A DNA stretch of 64,000 bases, from contig JYJJ01000065.1 of assembly GCA_003263775.1 (NCBI GenBank), positions 1-64,000 of the forward strand, in the 5' to 3' direction. A model generated the notes under the pieces. The model saw only the letters and a list, made by a program, of their open reading frames with translations. It was not told the origin of the DNA and searched no databases. How positions within the stretch are numbered: the first letter of the stretch is position 1; every line of letters begins with the position of its first letter. Source of the stretch: Vibrio maritimus (lineage in GTDB: Bacteria; Pseudomonadota; Gammaproteobacteria; Enterobacterales; Vibrionaceae). The translations under genes and the position numbers were made by a program. Positions 37,296 to 46,812 of the stretch are shown in pieces.

Positions 37296-37814
37296 CGGCA
37301 AACCTGTTTATTGGTGCGGTACCAACATTAGAAACTGAGAACACAGTTTAGCAACAAGGTAAGGGTTTACTGATAATCGCCATCAATTTATCAGGGTAGA
37401 GCTACGGCTTTACCTACCTCTTTGGGGGTAAATCATTAACAGCGTATCAACATATAATGTTATGTGATTTTGATGATGGTGAATGTTTCAGATTGTGAAC
37501 AAGCCAATCGCTTATTTTTAAAAGCATTAATAGCAGTTTGTGCGTTTGGTCAAAGTTACACATATTCGCAACCCCAGATGTAGCAAAAGTTTCCAAATAA
37601 AGCGGCTATTGCTGGGATTGGTCGTGGCATACCCTTTGTAAAAGATGCTAAACTACCGCTCCAGAAAAATCTCGCATCGATTCTATGACGAGATTGTTAA
37701 AGTGATGTTGCTGCTTTGGCCGCAAAAGAAGCCAGAGCCAGACACTCAATGTCGTGTCTAAATGTTACGCAATTTAAAAGAATCTTTTTCCCGATAAAAG
37801 TAGTGCAAGTGCGT
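37296..37814. other. Long intergenic region before nqrA
   Basis: About 520 AT-rich bases with no convincing ORF. It must hold the nqr promoter and leader. A short GGTA...TACC pairing occurs near 37397-37419, but I could not define a terminator, sRNA or promoter with confidence. Confidence 0.4.
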
Positions 37815-39155
37815 ATGATTACAATAAAGAAGGGCTTGGATCTTCCTATCGCAGGAACTCCTTCCCAGGTGATTAATGATGGTAAGTCCATCACTAAAGT
37901 CGCCTTGCTTGGCGAAGAGTACGTGGGTATGCGTCCAACGATGCATGTTCGCGTGGGTGATGAAGTGAAAAAAGGTCAGGTTGTTTTTGAAGACAAAAAG
38001 AACCCAGGCGTTAAATTTACTTCTCCAGCAAGCGGTAAGGTTATTGAAGTTAACCGTGGCGCGAAGCGTGTCCTACAATCCGTTGTGATTGAAGTGGCAG
38101 GCGACGAGCAAGTTACTTTCGATAGCTACACAGCTGACCAACTAGCGGGTCTTGATCGCGACGTGATCAAAACTCAATTAGTTGAGTCTGGTATGTGGAC
38201 TGCGTTGCGTACTCGTCCGTTCAGCAAGGTTCCGGCGATCGATTCTACGACTCAAGCGATTTTCGTGACTGCTATGGATACGAATCCACTAGCAGCAGAG
38301 CCTGAATTGATTATCAACGAGCAAAAAGACGCGTTTGTTGCAGGTCTTGACCTACTGTCGAAACTGACAGACGGTAAAGTGTATGTCTGCAAATCAGGCA
38401 CTAGTCTTCCTCGCTCAACTCAATCCAATGTCGAAGAGCATGTCTTCAATGGTCCGCACCCAGCGGGTCTAGTAGGCACTCACATGCATTTCCTATATCC
38501 AGTCGGCGCGAACAACGTTGCTTGGAGCATCAATTATCAAGATGTGATTGCATTCGGTAAGCTTTTCACTACAGGTGAACTGTACACGGATCGCGTTGTG
38601 TCTCTAGCTGGCCCTGTAGTAAATAACCCTCGTCTGGTTAGAACTCAGATTGGCGCTAGCCTAGAAGATGTAACAGATAACGAGTTGATGCCTGGTGAAG
38701 TTCGAATCATTTCTGGTTCTGTACTTTCTGGTACTCATGCTACTGGTCCACACGGCTACTTAGGTCGTTACCACCAGCAAGTTTCTGTACTTCGTGAAGG
38801 TCGTGAGAAAGAACTATTTGGCTGGGCGACGCCTGGTAAGAATAAGTTCTCAATCACTAAATCATTCCTTGGTCACCTATTCAAAGGTCAGTTGTTCAAT
38901 ATGACAACAACAACCAATGGTAGTGATCGTGCAATGGTTCCAATCGGCAACTACGAGAAAGTAATGCCGCTAGATATGGAGCCGACGCTATTACTTCGTG
39001 ATCTATGTGCAGGCGATCAAGACAGCGCTCAGCGTCTTGGTGCTCTTGAACTAGATGAAGAAGATTTGGCGCTATGCACCTTTGTTTGTCCAGGTAAGTA
39101 CGAATACGGTCTACTCCTACGTGAGTGCCTAGACAAGATTGAGAAGGAAGGGTAA
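37815..39155 (+). CDS. nqrA: Na+-NQR subunit A
   Basis: Cytosolic, peripherally bound subunit of the Na+-translocating NADH:quinone oxidoreductase, near the quinone site. Starts MITIKKGLDLPIAGTPSQV; VRVGDEVKKGQVVFEDKKNP and GSVLSGTHATGPHGYLGRYH are typical. 446 residues, as in V. cholerae. The ATG at 37815 is where homology begins; the frame to 37716 is not conserved. First gene of nqrABCDEF. Confidence 0.97.
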   Translation: MITIKKGLDLPIAGTPSQVINDGKSITKVALLGEEYVGMRPTMHVRVGDEVKKGQVVFEDKKNPGVKFTSPASGKVIEVNRGAKRVLQSVVIEVAGDEQVTFDSYTADQLAGLDRDVIKTQLVESGMWTALRTRPFSKVPAIDSTTQAIFVTAMDTNPLAAEPELIINEQKDAFVAGLDLLSKLTDGKVYVCKSGTSLPRSTQSNVEEHVFNGPHPAGLVGTHMHFLYPVGANNVAWSINYQDVIAFGKLFTTGELYTDRVVSLAGPVVNNPRLVRTQIGASLEDVTDNELMPGEVRIISGSVLSGTHATGPHGYLGRYHQQVSVLREGREKELFGWATPGKNKFSITKSFLGHLFKGQLFNMTTTTNGSDRAMVPIGNYEKVMPLDMEPTLLLRDLCAGDQDSAQRLGALELDEEDLALCTFVCPGKYEYGLLLRECLDKIEKEG

Positions 39156-39159
39156 TCCC

Positions 39160-40401
39160 ATGCTTAAGAAATTCATCGAGGATATCGAGCATCATTTCGA
39201 GCCAGGCGGCAAACATGAAAGATGGTTTGCACTGTACGAAGCAGCGGCGACGCTATTCTACACGCCAGGTCTTGTAACGAAGCGCAGCTCGCATGTCCGT
39301 GATAGCGTTGACCTAAAACGCATCATGATCATGGTTTGGTTCGCAGTATTCCCAGCAATGTTCTGGGGTATGTACAACGCTGGTAACCAAGCGGTTATGG
39401 CACTTAACCATCTTTACACTGGCGCAGAGCTAGCGGGTGTTATCGATGGCAACTGGCACTACTGGCTAACTCAAGGTCTTGGCGGCACGCTAGGCACCGA
39501 CGCGGGTTGGGGCAGTAAGATGCTCTTGGGTGCAACTTACTTCCTACCTATTTACGCAACAGTATTTATTGTTGGTGGTTTCTGGGAAGTGTTGTTCTGT
39601 ATGGTGCGTAAGCACGAAGTTAACGAAGGTTTCTTTGTTACTTCTATTCTTTTCGCATTGATCGTTCCGCCAACACTTCCACTTTGGCAAGCAGCACTCG
39701 GTATTACCTTCGGTGTGGTTGTTGCTAAAGAAATCTTTGGTGGTACTGGTCGTAACTTCCTTAACCCAGCGCTTGCTGGCCGTGCTTTCCTATTCTTCGC
39801 TTACCCAGCGCAAATCTCGGGTGACGTGGTATGGGTTGCAGCTGACGGCTTCTCTGGTGCAACGGCTCTTAGCCAATGGGCACAAGGCGGCGAAGGCGCA
39901 CTAATCAACAACATCACTGGCCAAACAATCACTTGGATGGACGCGTTTATCGGTAACATCCCGGGTTCTATTGGTGAAGTATCAACGCTAGCACTTATGA
40001 TTGGTGCGGCAATGATCGTCTACATGGGCATTGCGTCTTGGCGCATTATTGCTGGTGTAATGATCGGCATGGTTGCAGTAGCAACTCTGTTTAATGTTGT
40101 TGGTTCTGACACAAATGCTCTGTTTGCTATGCCTTGGCACTGGCACCTAGTACTAGGTGGTTTTGCATTCGGTATGTTCTTTATGGCAACAGACCCAGTA
40201 TCGGCATCGTTCACTAACAACGGTAAATGGGCATACGGTATTTTGATTGGCGCAATGTGTGTCATGATCCGTGTAGTTAACCCGGCTTACCCAGAAGGTA
40301 TGATGCTAGCAATTCTATTTGCTAACCTGTTCGCACCTCTATTCGACCACTTCGTGATCGAGAAGAACATCAAACGGAGAGAAGCTCGCTATGGCAAGTA
40401 A
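39160..40401 (+). CDS. nqrB: Na+-NQR subunit B
   Basis: Integral membrane subunit carrying covalently bound FMN and riboflavin, part of the Na+ path. MLKKFIEDIEHHFEPGGKHE at the start, several helices, and GFSGATALSQWAQGG, in which the SGAT threonine carries FMN through a phosphoester bond made by ApbE. 413 residues. It starts 4 bases after nqrA and overlaps nqrC by 11 bases. Confidence 0.97.
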   Translation: MLKKFIEDIEHHFEPGGKHERWFALYEAAATLFYTPGLVTKRSSHVRDSVDLKRIMIMVWFAVFPAMFWGMYNAGNQAVMALNHLYTGAELAGVIDGNWHYWLTQGLGGTLGTDAGWGSKMLLGATYFLPIYATVFIVGGFWEVLFCMVRKHEVNEGFFVTSILFALIVPPTLPLWQAALGITFGVVVAKEIFGGTGRNFLNPALAGRAFLFFAYPAQISGDVVWVAADGFSGATALSQWAQGGEGALINNITGQTITWMDAFIGNIPGSIGEVSTLALMIGAAMIVYMGIASWRIIAGVMIGMVAVATLFNVVGSDTNALFAMPWHWHLVLGGFAFGMFFMATDPVSASFTNNGKWAYGILIGAMCVMIRVVNPAYPEGMMLAILFANLFAPLFDHFVIEKNIKRREARYGK

Positions 40402-41158
40402 TAACGATAGCATTAAAAAGACGCTGTTTGTTGTTATCGCGTTGAGCCTAGTTTGCTCAATCGTTGTATCGACCGCTGCAGTCTTTCTAAAAGATAAACA
40501 GGTTGCTAATGCGAAATTAGATAAGCAGTCTAAAATTGTCGACGTAGCAGGTATTACCGCTGAAGGCTCTGTTGCAGACTTATACCATGAGTTCATCGAA
40601 CCTCGTTTGGTTGATTTCGAAACCGGTGAGTTCGTTGACGGTAACGCTGAAGCATATGACCAGCGTCGCGCTGCTAAAGATCCAGCTCAGTCAGTTCGTC
40701 TTACCGCAGATGAAGACAAAGCGAAAATTCTTCGTCGTGCAAACGTTGGTACTGTTTACCTAGTTAAACAGGGTGGCGAAGTCACGAGTGTGATTCTACC
40801 GGTACATGGCAACGGCCTTTGGTCAATGATGTACGCGTTCGTAGCAGTGCAAACTGATGGTAATACTGTTAACGGTATTACTTACTACGAGCAAGGCGAA
40901 ACCCCTGGACTTGGTGGTGAAGTTGAGAACCCAACGTGGCGTTCACAATTTGTTGGTAAGAAACTCTTCGATGAGAACTTCAAACCAGCAATTAAGATCG
41001 TTAAAGGTGGTGCTCCAGAAGGTTCTGAGCACGGTGTTGATGGCCTATCTGGTGCAACACTGACTGCAAATGGCGTTCAAGGTACTTTCGACTTCTGGTT
41101 GGGTGACATGGGCTTTGGTCCTTTCCTAGCAAACGTTCGTGACGGAGGTCTAAACTAA
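40391..41158 (+). CDS. nqrC: Na+-NQR subunit C
   Basis: Membrane-anchored subunit (helix about 12-34) with a large periplasmic FMN domain. DGLSGATLTANGVQ near residue 220 holds the SGAT flavinylation motif for ApbE. GETPGLGGEVENPTWRSQF is typical of NqrC/RnfG FMN domains. 255 residues. Stop and the nqrD start overlap (TAATG). Confidence 0.97.
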   Translation: MASNNDSIKKTLFVVIALSLVCSIVVSTAAVFLKDKQVANAKLDKQSKIVDVAGITAEGSVADLYHEFIEPRLVDFETGEFVDGNAEAYDQRRAAKDPAQSVRLTADEDKAKILRRANVGTVYLVKQGGEVTSVILPVHGNGLWSMMYAFVAVQTDGNTVNGITYYEQGETPGLGGEVENPTWRSQFVGKKLFDENFKPAIKIVKGGAPEGSEHGVDGLSGATLTANGVQGTFDFWLGDMGFGPFLANVRDGGLN

Positions 41159-41790
41159 TGGCTGATGCTAAAGAAATGAAGAAGAGCTTGCTCGCACCGG
41201 TGTTGGATAACAACCCGATTGCGCTTCAGGTTCTTGGTGTTTGTTCTGCATTGGCAGTGACCACCAAACTTGAGACAGCATTTGTTATGACGGTTGCGGT
41301 TATTTTTGTAACTGCATTGTCTAACCTGTTTGTTTCTCTTATTCGTAACCACATGCCAAACAGTGTGCGTATCATCGTTCAGATGGCGATTATCGCTTCA
41401 CTGGTAATCGTGGTTGACCAGGTGTTGAAAGCGTATCTTTACGACATTTCAAAGCAGCTTTCAGTATTCGTTAGCTTGATCATTACTAACTGTATTGTAA
41501 TGGGTCGTGCTGAAGCGTACGCAATGAAGTCTGCACCTCTACCGTCATTCATTGATGGTATCGGTAATGGTCTAGGTTATGGTTTTGTGCTGCTAACTGT
41601 TGCGTTTTTCCGCGAGCTTCTAGGTTCCGGTAAGCTATTTGGCATGGAAGTATTGCCACTAGTGAGCAACGGTGGTTGGTATCAGCCAAACGGTATGATG
41701 CTTCTAGCACCTTCAGCGTTCTTCCTAATCGGCTTTATGATTTGGGCAATTCGTATCTTTAAGCCAGCACAAGTAGAAGCGAAGGAGTAA
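41158..41790 (+). CDS. nqrD: Na+-NQR subunit D
   Basis: A 210-residue, six-helix membrane subunit related to RnfE. ALQVLGVCSALAVTTKLETA carries one of the cysteines that with NqrE ligand the intramembrane iron-sulfur centre. LIITNCIVMGRAEAYAMKS, the inverted-repeat partner, carries the second. Confidence 0.97.
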   Translation: MADAKEMKKSLLAPVLDNNPIALQVLGVCSALAVTTKLETAFVMTVAVIFVTALSNLFVSLIRNHMPNSVRIIVQMAIIASLVIVVDQVLKAYLYDISKQLSVFVSLIITNCIVMGRAEAYAMKSAPLPSFIDGIGNGLGYGFVLLTVAFFRELLGSGKLFGMEVLPLVSNGGWYQPNGMMLLAPSAFFLIGFMIWAIRIFKPAQVEAKE

Positions 41791-41797
41791 GGTAGTC

Positions 41798-42394
41798 ATG
41801 GAACATTATATTAGTCTACTCGTTAAATCGATCTTCATTGAAAACTTGGCGCTTTCTTTCTTCTTAGGTATGTGTACATTTTTGGCCGTATCTAAGAAAG
41901 TTAAGACCTCTTTTGGTCTAGGTGTAGCAGTTATCGTTGTTCTTACCGTTGCGGTTCCAGTGAACAACCTATTGTACAACCTAGTTCTAAGAGAAAATGC
42001 TTTAGTAGCTGGTGTCGATCTTAGCTTCTTGAACTTTATTACCTTTATCGGTGTAATCGCAGCACTAGTACAGATCCTTGAGATGGTACTAGACCGCTTC
42101 TTCCCACCTTTGTACAACGCACTAGGTATCTTCCTGCCGCTAATCACGGTGAACTGTGCGATCTTTGGTGGCGTATCATTCATGGTACAGCGTGATTACA
42201 ACTTTGCAGAATCTGTCGTATACGGCTTTGGTTCTGGTGTGGGTTGGATGCTAGCTATCGTTGCGCTAGCAGGTATCCGTGAGAAGATGAAGTACTCTGA
42301 CGTTCCTCCTGGTCTTCGTGGTCTTGGTATCACGTTCATCACGGTAGGTCTGATGGCACTGGGCTTCATGTCATTCTCTGGTGTTCAACTGTAA
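41798..42394 (+). CDS. nqrE: Na+-NQR subunit E
   Basis: A 198-residue membrane subunit related to RnfA, pseudo-symmetric to NqrD. FFLGMCTFLAVSKKVKTSFG and FLPLITVNCAIFGGVSFMVQ hold the two cysteines of the shared Fe-S site. Seven bases after nqrD. Confidence 0.97.
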   Translation: MEHYISLLVKSIFIENLALSFFLGMCTFLAVSKKVKTSFGLGVAVIVVLTVAVPVNNLLYNLVLRENALVAGVDLSFLNFITFIGVIAALVQILEMVLDRFFPPLYNALGIFLPLITVNCAIFGGVSFMVQRDYNFAESVVYGFGSGVGWMLAIVALAGIREKMKYSDVPPGLRGLGITFITVGLMALGFMSFSGVQL

Positions 42395-42411
42395 GGTATA
42401 AGGAATAGTCA

Positions 42412-43635
42412 ATGGACATTATTCTTGGTGTAGTGATGTTTACGCTGATTGTTCTAGCCCTAGTTTTGGTGATTTTGTTCGCTAAATCTAAGCTAGTACC
42501 AACAGGCGACATCACGATCTCTGTAAACGAAAACCCTGATCTTGCGATCACCACACAACCAGGTGGCAAACTGTTGAATGCACTAGCAGGCGCTGGCGTA
42601 TTCGTATCATCTGCTTGTGGTGGCGGTGGCTCTTGTGGTCAGTGTCGCGTAAAAGTGAAATCTGGCGGTGGTGACATTCTACCAACCGAGCTTGACCATA
42701 TCTCTAAAGGTGAAGCACGTGAAGGTGAGCGTCTAGCATGTCAGGTAGCAATGAAGACTGACATGGACATCGAGCTTCCAGAAGAGATCTTCGGCGTTAA
42801 GAAGTGGGAATGTACGGTTATCTCTAACGATAACAAAGCGACATTCATTAAAGAGCTTAAGCTACAAATCCCAGATGGCGAATCAGTACCTTTCCGTGCT
42901 GGTGGTTACATCCAGATTGAAGCACCTGCTCACCACGTTAAATACTCTGACTTCGACGTACCAGAAGAGTACCGTGAAGATTGGGACAAGTTTAACCTGT
43001 TCCGCTACGAGTCTGTAGTTAACGAAGAGTGCATCCGTGCATACTCAATGGCTAACTACCCAGAAGAAGAAGGCATTATTATGCTGAACGTGCGTATCGC
43101 TACGCCGCCGCCTAATAATCCTGATGTACCACCTGGTATCATGTCTTCGTTCATCTGGTCACTGAAAGAAGGTGACAAGTGTACGATCTCTGGTCCATTT
43201 GGTGAGTTCTTCGCGAAAGATACTGACAACGAGATGGTCTTCATCGGTGGTGGTGCTGGTATGGCACCAATGCGCTCGCACATCTTTGACCAGCTTAAGC
43301 GTCTGAACTCTAAGCGTAAGATGTCATTCTGGTATGGTGCTCGTTCTCGTCGTGAAATGTTCTACGTAGAAGATTTCGATGGCCTACAAGCTGAAAACGA
43401 TAACTTCCAGTGGCACGTTGCACTGTCTGACCCAATGCCAGAAGATAACTGGGATGGTTACACAGGCTTCATCCACAACGTAATCTATGAGAACTACCTC
43501 AAAGATCACGAAGCGCCAGAAGATTGTGAATACTACATGTGTGGTCCACCAATGATGAACGCGGCTGTAATCGGCATGCTGAAAGATCTTGGTGTAGAAG
43601 ATGAAAACATCCTTCTAGATGACTTCGGTGGTTGA
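42412..43635 (+). CDS. nqrF: Na+-NQR subunit F (NADH dehydrogenase)
   Basis: The electron-entry subunit: one N-terminal helix, a 2Fe-2S domain and an FAD/NADH reductase domain. Cys69, Cys75 and Cys78 lie in SSACGGGGSCGQCRVK and the fourth in RLACQVAMK. RAYSMANYPEE is the FAD site; GGGAGMAPMRSHIFDQL and YMCGPPMMNAAVIGML bind NADH. 407 residues, as in V. cholerae. Confidence 0.97.
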   Translation: MDIILGVVMFTLIVLALVLVILFAKSKLVPTGDITISVNENPDLAITTQPGGKLLNALAGAGVFVSSACGGGGSCGQCRVKVKSGGGDILPTELDHISKGEAREGERLACQVAMKTDMDIELPEEIFGVKKWECTVISNDNKATFIKELKLQIPDGESVPFRAGGYIQIEAPAHHVKYSDFDVPEEYREDWDKFNLFRYESVVNEECIRAYSMANYPEEEGIIMLNVRIATPPPNNPDVPPGIMSSFIWSLKEGDKCTISGPFGEFFAKDTDNEMVFIGGGAGMAPMRSHIFDQLKRLNSKRKMSFWYGARSRREMFYVEDFDGLQAENDNFQWHVALSDPMPEDNWDGYTGFIHNVIYENYLKDHEAPEDCEYYMCGPPMMNAAVIGMLKDLGVEDENILLDDFGG

Positions 43636-43655
43636 TCTTCCTTGAAGTAATGAAC

Positions 43656-43688
43656 ATGGCTGGCTCATGGGAGCCGGCCATTTGTTTT
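43656..43688 (+). terminator. Terminator after nqrF
   Basis: ATGGCTGGCTC / GAGCCGGCCAT with loop ATGG, then TTGTTTTTA. It may partly separate nqrA-F from apbE. Confidence 0.75.
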
Positions 43689-43779
43689 TAAATAGATATA
43701 GACAGAGTACTTTCATTTGCGACAACATCCATAGCTGTGGCAAACGTAAGTATTTTAAATTCATTAGGTGAGTAAAGGC

Positions 43780-44820
43780 ATGTTTCATCTAACTAAGTTT
43801 CATATAGCGAAACAGTTGAAATTAGTGCTAGCCGCAATGCTAGCAGCGGTACTTTTAACCGCTTGTGGTAATGATCGTGAGCAAGTGCATTTGAGCGGCC
43901 CGACAATGGGGACGATTTATAATGTGAAATACATTGCGACCGACAATAGCCCAAAACCGGAAACCATTCAGGCAGAGCTTAATCGCTTACTTGAACAAGT
44001 GAACGACCAAATGTCGACTTATCGCCAAGATTCTGAGTTGAGCCGCTTCAACCGTTTCTATGGGACAGAAGCATTTCCTGTATCGAAACAAACCGCGATT
44101 GTGGTGAAAGAAGCAATCCGTCTCAATGAAGTCACATTGGGCGCTTTGGACGTGACGGTAGGGCCTTTGGTTAACCTTTGGGGCTTTGGCCCAGAAGCGC
44201 GTCCAGAAGTAGTACCAACAGCAAAGCAACTTGCTGAGCGCAAAGCGCAAACGGGCATTCAGCATCTTTCTGCAACTGACACGACGTTAAAGAAAGACCT
44301 GCATGGTTTGTATGTGGACTTGTCGACGATTGCAAAAGGGTGGGGAGTCGATGTCCTTGCTGAATATCTAGAGCGTATCGGCGTCCAAGATTATATGGTC
44401 GAAGTCGGTGGTGAGATGCGCTTGAAAGGTCTTAACCGTGAAGGGGTGAAATGGCGTATCGCGATTGAAAAACCAGCGACGGATGAACGTAGTGTTCAAG
44501 AAATCATTGAGCCAGGTGACATGGCTATCGCAACTTCTGGCGACTACCGTAATTACTTTGAGCAAGATGGTGTTCGCTACTCACACATTATCGACCCGAA
44601 AACGGGCAAGCCTATCAACAACAAAGTGGTGTCGGTGACGGTTCTTGATAAGTCTTCTATGACAGCAGACGGTTTAGCGACAGGCTTGATGGTACTGGGT
44701 GAAGAGCAAGCACTGGAAGTTGCTGAGCAAAATGGCATTCCAGCGTTTATTATTGTAAAAACAGAAGATGGGTTTGATGAAATCGCGTCAAGCGCGTTCA
44801 AGCCTTACCTCAACAAGTAG
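43780..44820 (+). CDS. apbE: ApbE, FAD:protein FMN transferase (lipoprotein)
   Basis: Transfers FMN from FAD to threonines of NqrB and NqrC in the periplasm. The signal peptide ends in LLTAC (lipobox). GPTMGTIYNVKYI, LDVTVGPLVNLWGFGPE, VDLSTIAKGWGVD and MTADGLATGLMVLG (metal and FAD sites) are standard. 346 residues from the ATG at 43780; a GTG at 43768 is possible. Its position after nqrF matches its substrate. Confidence 0.95.
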   Translation: MFHLTKFHIAKQLKLVLAAMLAAVLLTACGNDREQVHLSGPTMGTIYNVKYIATDNSPKPETIQAELNRLLEQVNDQMSTYRQDSELSRFNRFYGTEAFPVSKQTAIVVKEAIRLNEVTLGALDVTVGPLVNLWGFGPEARPEVVPTAKQLAERKAQTGIQHLSATDTTLKKDLHGLYVDLSTIAKGWGVDVLAEYLERIGVQDYMVEVGGEMRLKGLNREGVKWRIAIEKPATDERSVQEIIEPGDMAIATSGDYRNYFEQDGVRYSHIIDPKTGKPINNKVVSVTVLDKSSMTADGLATGLMVLGEEQALEVAEQNGIPAFIIVKTEDGFDEIASSAFKPYLNK

Positions 44821-44832
44821 CGGGTGACAACT

Positions 44833-45066
44833 ATGAGTACATTTCTAATTACTTTCGGCGTTTTTCTTGCGGTGATTGTTGCCATGTCTGTTGGTTACAT
44901 CTTCCAAAAGAAAGTAGTAAAAGGCAGTTGTGGCGGTCTTGGTGCCGTTGGTGTCGACAAGGTATGTAACTGCCCAGAGCCATGTGATGCTCGTAAAAAG
45001 CGTGAAGCACGTGAGCAAGCTCGAGCAGAAAAGCTAGCAGCTTGGGAAAAAGATCGCATCGCTTAA
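44833..45066 (+). CDS. nqrM: NqrM, Na+-NQR maturation factor
   Basis: A 77-residue protein (former DUF539) needed to assemble Na+-NQR, thought to deliver iron to the NqrD/NqrE site. One N-terminal helix (LITFGVFLAVIVAMSVGYIF) and then four cysteines in SCGGLGAVGVDKVCNCPEPCD-type spacing, followed by a charged tail. The ATG at 44833 is preferred to the GTG at 44824. It lies 12 bases after apbE. Confidence 0.93.
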   Translation: MSTFLITFGVFLAVIVAMSVGYIFQKKVVKGSCGGLGAVGVDKVCNCPEPCDARKKREAREQARAEKLAAWEKDRIA

Positions 45067-45094
45067 TCGACAAGCCAGCCGATAACTGAATAGC

Positions 45095-45123
45095 AAAGAC
45101 CAGAGTAACGCTCTGGTCTTTTT
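45095..45123 (+). terminator. Terminator of apbE-nqrM
   Basis: AAAGACCAGAG / CTCTGGTCTTT with loop TAACG and TT. Confidence 0.85.
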
Positions 45124-45159
45124 GGTTGGTTCTCACTCAAAATCGGCGTATACTTTTAA

Positions 45160-45175
45160 CTGTATAAATAAACAG
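45160..45175 (+). promoter_or_regulatory. LexA (SOS) box of dinB
   Basis: CTGTATAAATAAACAG: both arms perfect, AT-rich middle, ten bases before the chosen dinB start. Confidence 0.88.
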
Positions 45176-45184
45176 TTTAATGCC

Positions 45185-46253
45185 GTGTCTGACTCTATTC
45201 GAAAATTCATCCATGTGGATATGGATTGCTTCTACGCTGCGGTAGAGATGCGTGATAATCCACATTATCGAGCAAGCCCCTTGCCGTTGGTGGCAGCGAG
45301 CGCCAGCGTGGGGTGATCAGCACTTGCAACTATGAAGCGAGAAAGTTTGGTGTCCGCTCAGCGATGCCGACGGCGCAAGCGTTAAAGCTGTGTCCCAATT
45401 TGCTGCTCGTCCCTGGACGAATGGAAGTCTATAAAGAAACCTCAAAGCACATTCGCGCGATTTTTGCTCGCTATACCTCGCTCATTGAGCCGTTATCGCT
45501 AGATGAGGCCTACTTGGATGTCACAGACTCCCCCACTGCCAAAACTCAGCGACGCGCATTGCTGAGCGTATTCGTGCCGATATCTGGAATGAGCTACAAC
45601 TGACTGCTTCTGCAGGGGTGGCGCCGCTTAAGTTTTTGGCCAAGATTGCCTCCGATTTGAATAAACCCAATGGGCAGTTTGTGATTCCACCCGGTCAAGT
45701 GCAAAAAGTAGTCGATGAGTTGGATTTGGGCAAAATACCGGGTGTCGGTAAGGTTAGCTTAGATAAGCTCAATAGTGCCGGCTTTTTTACCTGCTTGGAT
45801 ATTCGCAATAGTGACTACCGAGATTTGATTGTACGTTTTGGTCGCTTGGGTGCTTCATTATGGAAGAAAAGTCATGGCATTGATGAAAGACAAGTTGTCG
45901 TGGAGCGAGAAAGAAAGTCGATTGGTGTTGAGCGCACTTTTAGCGTCAACATCTCCAGTTTTGACGAGTGTTGGCAGGTGATTGAAGACAAACTGTATCC
46001 TGAACTCGAATCTCGCCTCGCAAGAGCGACACCGAAACGCAATGTCATCAAACAAGGAATTAAGGTAAAGTTTGCAGACTTTAAGTTAACCACCATTGAA
46101 CACGTACACAACCAGCTCGACCTCCCTTATTTCAAAGACTTGCTGCGCGAGGTACTTGAAAGACAGCAAGGGCGAGAAATTCGGCTGCTGGGGCTGAGTG
46201 TGATGCTAGAGCCTTTAGAGCAAGCTCGGCAACTGTCAATGTTTGAGGAATAG
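45185..46253 (+). CDS. dinB: DinB, DNA polymerase IV; two frameshifts (about 45283 and 45541-45544)
   Basis: An SOS-induced Y-family translesion polymerase. FIHVDMDCFYAAVEMRDNP and EPLSLDEAYLDVTDS hold the catalytic acidic residues; KFLAKIASDLNKPNGQF and KIPGVGKVSLDKLNSAGF (HhH) follow, and the little-finger domain ends LSMFEE (beta-clamp tail). One G restored near 45283 and one A in the A run at 45541 rejoin three pieces into 356 residues. The start is uncertain: GTG 45185 is in frame and downstream of the LexA box but has no visible RBS, and the ATG at 45180 is out of frame. Confidence 0.92.
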
Positions 46254-46254
46254 T

Positions 46255-46758
46255 ATGGACAAGCGCGCACTGCTGACTGCAGTGATAAATGAACTTGAAA
46301 GTAAAGTGACAACACTGGTCTCTGCCATGGAGCAAACCGTAGATGCTGCGACCAATGAAGAAACCGTACCAGAGCACAAATATGACACGCTAGCACTGGA
46401 AGCGTCCTATTTGGCACATGGTCAGGCGATGCGTTTAGAGCAAATAAAGAACGACATCGCAACGCTAAAGCGCACGACGCTGCGAGAATTTTCTGAGCAA
46501 GACAGTGTTGGGTTAACGGCTTTAGTCTGTGTCGAGAATGATGATGAGCATATCGCATGGTATTGGATGTTGCCCTGCGGCGGTGGCGTTACAATAAAGG
46601 GTGTTGAGGTAACAACGGACTCTGTGTTGGCGGCGCTCACTGTGGTGACTCCCCATTCGCCACTCGGTAAGGCTCTGCTTGGGCAGAATATAGATGATGA
46701 AGTGAGTCTGGCTATCGGAGATTCCGTGCAGCACTATGCTATTATCGCGATTCAGTAA
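46255..46758 (+). CDS. GreA/GreB-like C-terminal-domain protein
   Basis: A 167-residue protein. The N-terminal part (about 1-80) is helical and charged, as in a coiled coil. The C-terminal part has VVTPHSPLGKALLGQNIDDE, followed by VSLAIGDSVQHYAIIAI. That is the pattern of the FKBP-like C-terminal domain of Gre transcription factors (SPLGxALLGxxxGD). Unlike true GreA/B, the coiled-coil tip acidic pair is not obvious, so transcript cleavage is not implied; it may bind the RNAP secondary channel. It starts one base after the dinB stop, so it is likely co-transcribed and SOS-linked. Confidence 0.65.
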   Translation: MDKRALLTAVINELESKVTTLVSAMEQTVDAATNEETVPEHKYDTLALEASYLAHGQAMRLEQIKNDIATLKRTTLREFSEQDSVGLTALVCVENDDEHIAWYWMLPCGGGVTIKGVEVTTDSVLAALTVVTPHSPLGKALLGQNIDDEVSLAIGDSVQHYAIIAIQ

Positions 46759-46812
46759 CGATTTTGGATCGCTTCGAGAACTGTACAGACGATCTGACCA
46801 ATAGGGTGTGCT

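Noticed and set aside
37296..37814. A small RNA between bolA and nqrA
   Set aside because: The region is long enough, but I found no terminator, promoter pair or stable stem that would support it.
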